Assembly: GCA_001770015.1 (NCBI GenBank)
Contig: MEQB01000009.1
Span: 31,587 to 95,586, forward strand
Reading direction: 5' to 3'
Source: Bdellovibrionales bacterium RIFOXYC1_FULL_37_79
GTDB taxonomy: Bacteria > Bdellovibrionota > Bacteriovoracia > Bacteriovoracales > Bacteriovoracaceae
DNA length: 64,000 nucleotides
Under the pieces are notes generated by a model. That model saw only the letters and a list, made by a program, of their open reading frames with translations. It did no database searches and was not told the DNA's origin. A program made the translations under genes and the position numbers. Each line of letters starts with the position of its first letter. Positions within the stretch are counted from its first letter, which is position 1. Below are positions 34,614 to 43,272 of the stretch, one piece after another.

Positions 34614-36770
34614 TTACCGGCCAAAACCATTGATTAAAGCGGCGTAAAGATCATCCTTCTTAAAAGGTTTCATAAGAAGGCCATCGGAAAGTTCTCTCAG
34701 CGCATCCCTTTGCTGCTTGGTATAGTCTATCAGTATGCCCCCTGTAACAACAATAATCTTATCTTTTCTGCCAAGTTTTCTAACTTCTTGAATCAAACCT
34801 TCGCCACTCATATTTGACATTTTTAAATCTGTAATGATGAAATCAAATTCATGCTTCATAATTATTTCCAAAGCAGTTTTCCCGTCACTCGCCTCATCCA
34901 CCTCCAACCCAAAATCTTTCAGATAATGACAAATAATTGATCTGATAAAATCTTCGTCTTCTACCACCAGCGCCCTTCCTTGAAGCTTTTTAACCACCGT
35001 TTTTTCAGTCTTAACCATGCCTAATTCGGCCATATCAATTACCGGCAAGGTAATAGTAAAACTAGTCCCCATACCATATTCTGAATCAACTTCAATATTA
35101 CCATTCATACTTTTTAGTATTGAATAAACAATTCCAAGTCCCAGACCAGTTCCCTGCCCCACTTCCTTGGTAGTAAAAAAGGTATCGAATATTCTATTTT
35201 GATCCTCTTTTTTAATTCCAATCCCGTTATCCGAAAATTTCAACAGAATATTATCATCCTTATTTTCTGTTTCAATCCTTATGATGCCGCCCTTGCCCGC
35301 TAAAGCGTCCCTGGCGTTTGAAAAAAGATTCATAATAACTTGATGAACCTTTCCAAAATTTCCTCTCACCAAAGATGCACCTGCTTTACAGCCATTTTCG
35401 ATAATTATATCCTCATGTTTATAAACAATTTTTAAAAGATTGAGGACATCGTTAACCACCTTATGAAGATCGACATCTTCCATGTCATGCGAATCTGATC
35501 TTCCATAAGTTTTAAGTCCATTGACAATATTTTTTATCCGATCAGCAGCTTGTAAAACAATCTCGATCGGCTCGATTAACTCAGAATATTCCTGTTTTTG
35601 CATCATCAATTCCAAATATCCATAAATGATAGATAAAGGATTATTAATTTCATGTCCAATCCCGGCCGCCAGCACCCCCAAGGAGGCCAGCTTGGAGGAT
35701 TGAAAAATTTGTTTTTGCATTTCTTTTTCTTTATCCTCTGAAGTTTTTAAATTGATAACATGATCAACACCCCGCAAATAAGCCTCAATTTGAAAAACAT
35801 CTTCTTTGGTATATAATGTTTGCGTGCTAGTTACCACCACAATTAATTTCAATCGTTCATTTACCAAAAGTGGAACACTTAACCTGTTTATATTTTCAGA
35901 GAATTTTTGAGTAAAACCATTTTGAATAATGGTTTTTTTAGAAAAGACAGTATCCGCCCAAATCCCATCTTTGATGATATTAAAATCAAGAGATTGTAAA
36001 ATACAATCACCGTCAATCGAAGATCCTTTGGACCATGATAAGGTTTTTGCCATATTGGTTTTTTCATCAAAGAGACCAAGGCATACATCTTGACTCCCTG
36101 TCATTTCAATAATACCAATCAATGCATTTTTAAAGAAATTATTCATGGTCATTTCCCGATACATAGAAAGCTGATACAAGGCATTGAGTCTTTTTAATAG
36201 TAAATCTTTTTCTTCTTCAATTTTTTTCCTATCCGTGATGTCGCTGATGGCAATTCGTAAAACCGGGGTTTCGTTTACACTATCAGTAGCAAAAGATCCT
36301 TGAAGGTTGGCCCAAAATATAACATCTGGTTTCCTTAACATTTTAAGTTCGCAAGTGTGCGCAGTGAAAGTGGCAAACAAATTTTTACGATATTGATAAT
36401 AAATATCTTGGGATTCTGGAAAGATAAAACTGGTAAAGGGCAATCCACTTAATTCACACTTATCTCGTCCCCAAAGAGAAGCAATGGTTAAATTGGCTTC
36501 ACATATCAGTCCTTTATCATCAATCGTAATATACCCAACTGGAGCCAAATCATACAAATCAAAATAACGCTCACGAGAAGCCTCAAGTTCTGCCAGCGTT
36601 TTACGTAATTCATCAGATTGAATATCTAGTTCAATTTGGTGAACTTGTAATTCATGAATTAAATGATAAGCTTCTTCCAATGATAATTTGTATTTTCTTT
36701 CAGCCGTGGTGGTTTGCTTGATGGCGGCAATTTTTTTCTCGGCCAATGCTCGAAGATTTCTGGCGGACAT
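34614..36770 (-). CDS. hybrid sensor histidine kinase (PAS-GAF-HK-REC)
   Basis: About 718 residues. Order: N-terminal coiled coil, PAS (~75-185; APVGYITIDDKGLICEAN), GAF-like region (~205-340), dimerisation helix with phospho-His in GIGHEINNPLSIIYGY, HATPase with N-box VIMNLFSNARDAL and G boxes DNGIGI and GTGLGLGIV, then a receiver (VVEDEDF, phospho-Asp in IITDLKMSNMSG, Lys in LMKPF). No membrane helix, so a cytoplasmic sensor. The start ATG overlaps the upstream CheB/CheR stop (TAATG); the frame extends to 36794. The pair forms one signalling unit. Confidence 0.92.
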   Translation of the reverse strand: MSARNLRALAEKKIAAIKQTTTAERKYKLSLEEAYHLIHELQVHQIELDIQSDELRKTLAELEASRERYFDLYDLAPVGYITIDDKGLICEANLTIASLWGRDKCELSGLPFTSFIFPESQDIYYQYRKNLFATFTAHTCELKMLRKPDVIFWANLQGSFATDSVNETPVLRIAISDITDRKKIEEEKDLLLKRLNALYQLSMYREMTMNNFFKNALIGIIEMTGSQDVCLGLFDEKTNMAKTLSWSKGSSIDGDCILQSLDFNIIKDGIWADTVFSKKTIIQNGFTQKFSENINRLSVPLLVNERLKLIVVVTSTQTLYTKEDVFQIEAYLRGVDHVINLKTSEDKEKEMQKQIFQSSKLASLGVLAAGIGHEINNPLSIIYGYLELMMQKQEYSELIEPIEIVLQAADRIKNIVNGLKTYGRSDSHDMEDVDLHKVVNDVLNLLKIVYKHEDIIIENGCKAGASLVRGNFGKVHQVIMNLFSNARDALAGKGGIIRIETENKDDNILLKFSDNGIGIKKEDQNRIFDTFFTTKEVGQGTGLGLGIVYSILKSMNGNIEVDSEYGMGTSFTITLPVIDMAELGMVKTEKTVVKKLQGRALVVEDEDFIRSIICHYLKDFGLEVDEASDGKTALEIIMKHEFDFIITDLKMSNMSGEGLIQEVRKLGRKDKIIVVTGGILIDYTKQQRDALRELSDGLLMKPFKKDDLYAALINGFGR

Positions 36771-39700
36771 TATTGACCTTCCTTTGCGTAGCAAGCAGAC
36801 ACATTATTAAAGATCATACACGCCTGATAAGGCTTATTTTCTCCAACCTTAAATTGAGGAATGGCGACAATATGGATCCAGACTCGTTGGGCATCTTTAA
36901 GAAAGCAAATACCTATAGTATTTTGAACTTGTCTTCCCGTCTTTAACGCTATGATGACAGGATGTGAGTCTCGTGTTACCGGAGAATCATCCTTGTTAAT
37001 CATCTCCCATGCCGGATCACTTATTTGATGACCATTTAGCTGGTTGAGTGATAATCCCAATATTTTTTCGGCTGAAGCATTAACCTCGACGATCGTCCCT
37101 GCCTTATCAATAAAGATGACCCCGTCATTGATCGAATCAAATAGGATCTGTTTTTTATTTTCGCTTTCCCGTTTGGCATTTTCAGCTGACTTCATTCTAG
37201 TTATATCCACAAAAGTTAAAACTGCCCCTTCAATAACATTTTCCAGGGTTCGGTATGGCCTAATGTTAATCAGATAACAAAGGTCCCCTTCTTTGGTTCG
37301 CAATTCAAGCTCTCTGGGTATGAGATTATCAAGTACCGCCACCACGCCCTTGATCAAATCTTCGTCATCTGCAAAATTAGAAACAATGTGACCAAGCGGC
37401 CGTCCAACATCTGATTGAATCAGATTGATTACTCTGGTGACTGAAGGAGTAAAACGCTTGACCAATAATTGATGATCAACAAAGATGGTACCAATACCAG
37501 AGCCCGCCAGAAGATTGTTCAAATCATTATTGGCCTGAACCGAATCCGTAATTTTCGTTTGCAATTCAGCATTGATAGTGGTCAACTCTTCATTAACTGA
37601 CTGCAATTCTTCTTTAGAAGTTTCCAATTCTTCGTTGGTTGATTGCAGTTCTTCATTAATGGATTGCATTTCCTCATTGGAGGATCTGAGTTCTTCATTA
37701 GTTGTTTCCAATTGCTCATTGGTATTTTGCAAAAATTCTTCATTATCTATTAACTTCTGTTTTAAGATGGCCAAATCAGTATCATCCTCGGTAACGGTAC
37801 TTTTTTTGGATTTCTTTTTACTGACCTGAATATTATTTTTAACCTTAGACGTGGACATTTCCTCTAAAAGCACCAGATATAGTTTAGGATTAGTGTTGGA
37901 ATTGACGGGCTGTACAATGAGATTAACGTTTGAGAAATCACCATTTGTTTTGACACTTAGACCGGTTAGTCGAATAGTTTCTTGAAGCTTTACCGATTTA
38001 TTAAGTGCCTTCAACAGATCATGCTTTAACCCTTCCCTCGCCATCTTTAAGATGTTCAATTCTGACTTACCGGAGGTGGGTTCCAAATATCTACCCGATC
38101 TTCCATGAATGTAGAAAATACACCCCTCTTTATCAACCAGGACACTGGTGGGTGCATATTGTTTAAGCAAAGTATGCTCCATCAGTTCTCGTAACTTCGG
38201 TTTATTCACAGAAGAAATTTTTTCATGAATTTGAGGATTATTACTATTATTTATCTTGGAAGGTGAAATTAGTCCTATCACAGGATGATGCTGGCGGTTT
38301 GAATCATCCTTTTTTTGATAGAGTTTAAATTTGCGATCAATGGGAAGAAAAAGGTGCGAAAAATTACCTATCGTTTCAGCGCTCCCCAAAAAAAGCTTTC
38401 CTTGAGGATTCAAAGAATAATGAAACAAGGGGATTATTTTCTGTTGAATTTCAGAATTCAAATAAATAAGTAGATTCCGACAACTAATAAAATCCATTTT
38501 TGAAAAGGGAGGATCTTTAATTAAATTTTGCTGGGAAAATATCAAAAGATCACGGATAACTCTTTTTATTCGATAAATATGTGCATCAGGATTATATTCA
38601 AAAAATCGTTCCAAATGGGTTGGCGAAATATCATCCGCAATACTGACTGGGTAGATTCCGACTCTGGCCTGTTCGATAGCTTTGGAATCAATATCGGTGG
38701 CATAAATCTGAAGTTTGAAGCCTTGCTTAAGTTGATCTATATGCTCCTGAAGCAATATGGCAATCGAATAAGCTTCTTCACCAGTGGAACACCCCGGTAT
38801 CCAAACCCGAATCTTGGAACCACTTGGTTTATTTAAAAAAAGAGCAGGAATGATCTGTTCCTTAAGGAAAGCAAAGGCCTCCTTGTCGCGAAAAAACAGA
38901 GTAACTCCGATCAAGAGATCTTGAAAAAGCGTATTTATCTCCTTGGAATTTTTTTGCAATAAGGAAATGTAGTCGTTTAAATTTATGATTTGATTTACAG
39001 CCATCCGTCGTTCTATTCGACGGATAATAGTACTGGGTTTATATTGGGAAAAGTCGTGACCGCTTTGAGACTGAAGTAAAATAAAAATTTTCTTTAGAGC
39101 ATTTTCATTTTTAACCACTGTTGGACTAATGATTTGAGATTTTTTTAAAAAAGCATAAGTTGTAAAATCAGTAAGCTTTGAAGGCATTTCACTTGGTAAC
39201 AAAATATAATCTACCAAACCGGCCTCAATGGCGTTTTTTGGCATACTGTTATATTCCGTTGATGCGGGTTTTTGGGCCATGATCATACCACCTTCACTTT
39301 TAATTGCCCGTGCACCAAGTGTACCGTCACTCCCCGTTCCAGAAAGAATAATTCCAATTGCACGCTCGTGTTGATCAGTGGCCAGCGAATGAAAAAAATA
39401 ATCAATAGGTAAGCGCAAGGTATGCAACGATTGGCGTTCAAAAAGATAGAGTTTACCACTACGCAAGGCCATATCTCGATTAGGTGGAATGATATACACA
39501 CAATCAGGTTTAACTTTCATTCCATCTTCAACTTCATAAACCAATAATTTGGTATAACGCCCAACGATCTCTGCCAGCATACTTTTGTGGATAGGATCCA
39601 AGTGTTGCACCAGGATAAAGGCCATATTAATCTTTTTCTCATTTTTAGAAAGTTCTGAAAAAAAAGTTTCAAAGGCCGCCAATCCTCCAGCGGACGCACC

Positions 39701-39808
39701 GATGCCAACGATTGGAAATTGCTTAGTCGGCAAGTCATTTAATTTTGCTTTTGTAACATTTTTTTTAAGGTCAGAGGGGTTTTTAATTTTTTGCTTATTT
39801 TGTTTCAA
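36770..39808 (-). CDS. CheB/CheR methylesterase-methyltransferase fusion with PAS domains
   Basis: 1012 residues; starts with TTG at 39808 behind AAGGA. CheB domain (~30-215): GIGASAGGLAAFE nucleophile Ser, LVQHLDP, GTGSDGT. CheR (~235-500): VTLFFRDKEAF, WIPGCSTGEEAYSIAILL SAM site, FSQQNLIKDPPF, SCRNLLIYL. A heptad coiled coil (~690-760; NEELQSTNEELETSKEEL type) leads to two PAS domains (~765-1010). Such fusions do not act on classical receptors alone but on signalling kinases; here the coupled kinase gene is the obvious partner. Confidence 0.95.
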   Translation of the reverse strand: MKQNKQKIKNPSDLKKNVTKAKLNDLPTKQFPIVGIGASAGGLAAFETFFSELSKNEKKINMAFILVQHLDPIHKSMLAEIVGRYTKLLVYEVEDGMKVKPDCVYIIPPNRDMALRSGKLYLFERQSLHTLRLPIDYFFHSLATDQHERAIGIILSGTGSDGTLGARAIKSEGGMIMAQKPASTEYNSMPKNAIEAGLVDYILLPSEMPSKLTDFTTYAFLKKSQIISPTVVKNENALKKIFILLQSQSGHDFSQYKPSTIIRRIERRMAVNQIINLNDYISLLQKNSKEINTLFQDLLIGVTLFFRDKEAFAFLKEQIIPALFLNKPSGSKIRVWIPGCSTGEEAYSIAILLQEHIDQLKQGFKLQIYATDIDSKAIEQARVGIYPVSIADDISPTHLERFFEYNPDAHIYRIKRVIRDLLIFSQQNLIKDPPFSKMDFISCRNLLIYLNSEIQQKIIPLFHYSLNPQGKLFLGSAETIGNFSHLFLPIDRKFKLYQKKDDSNRQHHPVIGLISPSKINNSNNPQIHEKISSVNKPKLRELMEHTLLKQYAPTSVLVDKEGCIFYIHGRSGRYLEPTSGKSELNILKMAREGLKHDLLKALNKSVKLQETIRLTGLSVKTNGDFSNVNLIVQPVNSNTNPKLYLVLLEEMSTSKVKNNIQVSKKKSKKSTVTEDDTDLAILKQKLIDNEEFLQNTNEQLETTNEELRSSNEEMQSINEELQSTNEELETSKEELQSVNEELTTINAELQTKITDSVQANNDLNNLLAGSGIGTIFVDHQLLVKRFTPSVTRVINLIQSDVGRPLGHIVSNFADDEDLIKGVVAVLDNLIPRELELRTKEGDLCYLINIRPYRTLENVIEGAVLTFVDITRMKSAENAKRESENKKQILFDSINDGVIFIDKAGTIVEVNASAEKILGLSLNQLNGHQISDPAWEMINKDDSPVTRDSHPVIIALKTGRQVQNTIGICFLKDAQRVWIHIVAIPQFKVGENKPYQACMIFNNVSACYAKEGQ

Positions 39809-40042
39809 GAAATCCTTAATTACCAGGGTAGAGGAAAAAGTTTACACTAACATCATTCCAGATGTTGTTCAATGTTATTCCATCCAAAACTAAATCAGAT
39901 AAAAAATAAACACCTACTCCATGAAGGAAGATTCAATCAAAAATTAACCGATGTTCATGTTGATTTTTTTTGTCACTTTAAAATTCAATTATGAAGATTT
40001 GTTCATTTTTCTTGGCACATATTGACCCAGCAAAAAAATCAA
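39809..40042. other. 234 bp gap with no evident gene
   Basis: Between the upstream side of the CheB/CheR fusion and the 3' end of the next minus-strand gene. I see only AT-rich sequence; the promoter of the signalling operon should lie near 39830-39900. Confidence 0.4.
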
Positions 40043-40882
40043 TCAGCTTTTTATGATTGATCGAAACCATTCAATTTTTTCATTTGAATTTATCATAGGC
40101 CTTGGATTGATATATTCTTCTCCACCACATCCGTTAAGCACAATCTCATTTTCGCTTACTTCCTTGAGAGACCAATATATTCCATTCTCCCCATAAGTGC
40201 AGGCATCACTACGAAAATCTTCTTCCTTAACCACTAATTTTGAAACAACCACCTCAAGATTATTGTCTGGCATTCTCACCGTAAATTCGTCGGCATTTGC
40301 CATCAATCTGATGTTTTGTGCAAAAACTGTCCCTTTCTCAGTATGAATTGCCCGAGCAGCTCGACAATAGACGACATTCCTTCCTTCAAGCTCTCCCAAC
40401 GTAAATGTGTAGAGGTGACTGTCTGTATTTATTGTATGATAGTAGAGATTATTTTCACGCTTAAACGCTGTCCCTATCCCCCAAATGCGCAAGCACTCCC
40501 CAACATTATCTGCATTCGCTTTGGGCATCTCATAAGGTTTACAGGTTTCAATTTTCTCAATAAAAGTGAGTTTTTCGATATTAAAGCCGAGAAATTTCAA
40601 ACTCAAATTATTCCCTTCATTGATGAGTGTAACTTTCGAACCAAGATTTGGTTCGTTGATACGATAATTATTGAAAACAAGTTCACCATTTTTGTAATTA
40701 AGTGCCTTTGCTTGACAACTTTTTTGTTCGCCATCAAACTGTGCAATCCCGATCATTTTATAATCGGCATTATGTTTAATCGAAAGCAATGAAAATATCT
40801 CTGATCTCATTCGATGGAATATTAATAGAAAGTTATCAGTAACCACACATTCACTATTTTGGTTTGCCCATACACCATGCAT
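40043..40882 (-). CDS. protein of unknown function (two beta-rich halves)
   Basis: 279 residues starting MHGVWANQNSECVV. No signal peptide in this frame. Two similar-looking segments appear: GVWANQNSECVVTDNFLLIFHR and GECLRIWGIGTAFKRENNLYYH, each a short beta-type start, followed by a cysteine-containing second half (FRSDACTYGENGIYWSLKE and IVLNGCGGEEY). This may be a lipocalin-like duplication. GGGGATG upstream is a passable ribosome site. No known family recognised. Confidence 0.55.
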   Translation of the reverse strand: MHGVWANQNSECVVTDNFLLIFHRMRSEIFSLLSIKHNADYKMIGIAQFDGEQKSCQAKALNYKNGELVFNNYRINEPNLGSKVTLINEGNNLSLKFLGFNIEKLTFIEKIETCKPYEMPKANADNVGECLRIWGIGTAFKRENNLYYHTINTDSHLYTFTLGELEGRNVVYCRAARAIHTEKGTVFAQNIRLMANADEFTVRMPDNNLEVVVSKLVVKEEDFRSDACTYGENGIYWSLKEVSENEIVLNGCGGEEYINPRPMINSNEKIEWFRSIIKS

Positions 40883-41010
40883 CTCATCATCCCCAATTTA
40901 TTTTTTCCCTCAATGGAAATTTTATCACCGGCCATCAATGATTTTATATCCAATAACGAATTGTCGCCAGGCAATTGATCACAAAAAAAATCTCAAAATT
41001 CTTATCAAAG

Positions 41011-41159
41011 CAGTATCTGCATCACGATACCCTTCCCGGAAAGAAAATTATTTTAGTCAATCAATTAAATAACCTTAAATCTCAAATAGTCAGGCTTTAC
41101 AAAATGCCAAAGCCCTCATTACAGATAGCATATCGCCTCCCTAAAAGTGAGGCCGTACC
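41011..41159. repeat. ~148 bp repeat, copy 1, 3' of the GNAT gene
   Basis: About 149 bp, highly similar to 41779-41925. Shared blocks include TCAATTAAATAACCTTAAA, CTCAAATAGTCAGGC and ATCGCCTCCCTAAAAGT, with one 4 bp indel. Read on the minus strand it follows the GNAT stop (41174) by 14 bp. Confidence 0.85.
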
Positions 41160-41173
41160 ATACAAAGATAACC

Positions 41174-41734
41174 TTACATTAATGGGCCAAGCCGCTTACC
41201 GTAAATTGGCCACAGTGGATGCGCTCTTTCAACAACAAAACCAGCTTTAACGAAAAGTGATTCCGGACCAGTCCATGCTTCGCCATCAGACAAGGTTTGG
41301 CCACACTTAGGAAAACCTTGGACATGTTTAATACCTTTATTTTCAAGGTCTGTAAGAATATCCTTCAAAAAAATATGGGCAAAACCTTTCTTCCGGTAGG
41401 CAGGTATAATCACTAAACATGTAATGGCCCACGTTTCCGGTGACGGATCAAGCTTAGATTGGGTGACGAGCTTGGAGAATCGGTCTCGGCGTCCACACTG
41501 ACACCATCCTATGGGCTTTTCATCAAGGTAAAGTAGATACCCATCAAATTCACTTTGCTCAAAGAGCGAGTTTCTAAACTCTCTATTATCTTCGGCTGAG
41601 CGCTGGTCCCATCCGTCCCAAGTCGGCAACCACCAGGCAACACAATTACACCAGCCTTCACCATTTTCTTTTGAATGGACTTGATAAAAGTCTGCCTTTC
41701 TCATATTATCAAGAGATCCTATACTCAATTTCAT
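41174..41734 (-). CDS. GNAT-family N-acetyltransferase
   Basis: 186 residues; GAGGAG precedes the ATG. The acetyl-CoA loop region reads WAITCLVIIPAYRKKGFAHIFLKDILTDL (R-x-x-G-x-A motif). Upstream are GYLLYLDEKPIGWCQCG and an N-terminal WWLPTWDGWDQRS segment; such DUF1989-like acetyltransferases modify small molecules. It is flanked by two copies of one repeat and resembles a mobile cassette cargo. Confidence 0.85.
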   Translation of the reverse strand: MKLSIGSLDNMRKADFYQVHSKENGEGWCNCVAWWLPTWDGWDQRSAEDNREFRNSLFEQSEFDGYLLYLDEKPIGWCQCGRRDRFSKLVTQSKLDPSPETWAITCLVIIPAYRKKGFAHIFLKDILTDLENKGIKHVQGFPKCGQTLSDGEAWTGPESLFVKAGFVVERAHPLWPIYGKRLGPLM

Positions 41735-41778
41735 GACTTGCTCCTCAAAAAATCAAAAACCTTACTTAAGAAATGGAT

Positions 41779-41925
41779 CAGTATCTAAATCCCCGGTAAC
41801 CCTTCCCGACAAAAAATTTTAATCAATCAATTAAATAACCTTAAAGCTCAAATAGTCAGGCCTTGCGAAATAACCAAGCCCTCATCTCATATAGCTCATC
41901 GCCTCCCTAAAAGTTAAGCCGTACC
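41779..41925. repeat. ~148 bp repeat, copy 2, 3' of the SEC-C gene
   Basis: Second copy, ending at the last base of the SEC-C stop codon (41925). Contains GTTAAGC (minus strand GCTTAAC) where copy 1 has GTGAGGC. The two copies enclose the GNAT gene with the same gene-then-repeat polarity. Confidence 0.85.
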
Positions 41926-42989
41926 TATCCTAGGCAACACTTTTTATACTTTTTACCTGAACCACAGGGACAAGGATCGTTTCTTCCAACCTTATTTTTG
42001 GTGCTCTCATGAGATATCATACCAAAATCTCCTAGCATACTAACCAGCTCCTCTCTTTGACCTGCCAGTAAAAAGGGCGAATTAAGCCATTCGTTTACGT
42101 TCTCTGGCAGGATATTTAAAAACTCTTTTGCCATCAACTCGTCTCTTTTATTTATGATATGAATGTACCTGTTAGAATCATCACTGGAATGAAGTTCTGA
42201 TAACCTTTCCAACACCATCTTACTGACTCTCTTATCGGCATGCCCAAGAATGCTTATTATAAAAGATTGATCATTGTTAGGATATGACGGATAGGACTTC
42301 TCATATTGTTCGTCAAAAGAAATACCTTTAAAAATGGCAAGGTAAGGCTCACTGATCTCAATCCATTCGTCCAAGTATGGATTACTTAACCTGTCATGCG
42401 GTAAATATTTAATCATTGGAGCGATAAACATTAATCTATTTTTTAGTTCATCTTGTATGTTGGTATCTCGGACGTAGTAGGCCAATGTTCCCTTATAACA
42501 AGACATATTTGAATGAATTATGGTCTTAAGAGCAAGCAGGACATCACTTCCTTTGTGTCCAGATTTTAAAAGAAGAAGAAGAAGAAATTTTTTTAAACCG
42601 GATCCATCCTCGTCATCGTCATCATCAAAAAATTCTTTATTTAATCTAAGCCAATTCCCATATAAAAATTTTCGATGCTCATCTGTCACCAAATTCTCAA
42701 GATAGTGGCTGCAAAGTCCTTCCAGTACTTCATCACCATCCCTGCAAAGATATTCATAAATATAAAAGACATCTTCAAAAACTCTCGCATTACCGTAGTG
42801 GTTTAAAAGCGAGATTGCTCGATAACAAAAGTTATAATATTTGTCGTAAAAGACATCTGTATCTCTTCTAATTTGCTCACTGAATTTTTGAACCAGTTCA
42901 ATTAAATAGTCTGCATCAGCCTGCCTGTTTTTCCAAAGCAGCACTGATTCAAAACTGGGTTTTAATTTTTCAAAAAGTTCATCATTCAT
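41925..42989 (-). CDS. SEC-C motif protein of unknown function
   Basis: 354 residues. The C-terminus VGRNDPCPCGSGKKYKKCCLG is a complete SEC-C zinc motif as in the end of SecA, found on many unrelated proteins. The rest is helical, with an acidic patch FFDDDDDEDGSG near 120, and no other recognised domain. Weak ribosome site. It lies upstream of the GNAT cassette on the same strand and is followed by the same repeat type. Confidence 0.8.
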   Translation of the reverse strand: MNDELFEKLKPSFESVLLWKNRQADADYLIELVQKFSEQIRRDTDVFYDKYYNFCYRAISLLNHYGNARVFEDVFYIYEYLCRDGDEVLEGLCSHYLENLVTDEHRKFLYGNWLRLNKEFFDDDDDEDGSGLKKFLLLLLLKSGHKGSDVLLALKTIIHSNMSCYKGTLAYYVRDTNIQDELKNRLMFIAPMIKYLPHDRLSNPYLDEWIEISEPYLAIFKGISFDEQYEKSYPSYPNNDQSFIISILGHADKRVSKMVLERLSELHSSDDSNRYIHIINKRDELMAKEFLNILPENVNEWLNSPFLLAGQREELVSMLGDFGMISHESTKNKVGRNDPCPCGSGKKYKKCCLG

Positions 42990-43272
42990 TTTTTATCCAA
43001 GGATATTGTTATTATTGTATTAGTAAATCGGGAAAAAATTGAATCTACAATCACTATATAGCGAAAAAATAAAACATCGTCTAACGACATTCTTCTAAAT
43101 CTGCAATTAGTGCCCACTTTTTAAGTAACAAAAGGCCACAATCCAAATTTAATATTTTAAATAATATCAACTAATTATGCTACCGCTCAGAAGGATGCCA
43201 ATGTTAACGATTTTAAGTCGTATAATCCTACTTAATAGTATTCAAAATTTAAAATCAACTTAATGGGGTCAT
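42990..43272. other. 283 bp gap between divergent genes
   Basis: Holds the promoters of the SEC-C gene and the large lipoprotein gene. A GTCTAAC at 43080 recalls an integron core half-site, but no matching GTTAGAC partner is found. Confidence 0.4.

Noticed and set aside
36770..39808. Repeated NEEL heptads at 37570-37740 as a DNA repeat
   Set aside because: They encode the expected coiled coil between CheR and PAS domains.
40975..41250. 91-codon plus-strand frame over the repeat
   Set aside because: It runs through repeat copy 1 and then antisense into the GNAT gene; copy 2 has stops and a 4 bp indel in the same frame.
41011..41925. Classical integron attC sites
   Set aside because: Only one copy has a GTTAAGC-like core, the other reads GTGAGGC, and no convincing palindromic pairing of the two ends was found. 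Kept as a repeat, not as attC.
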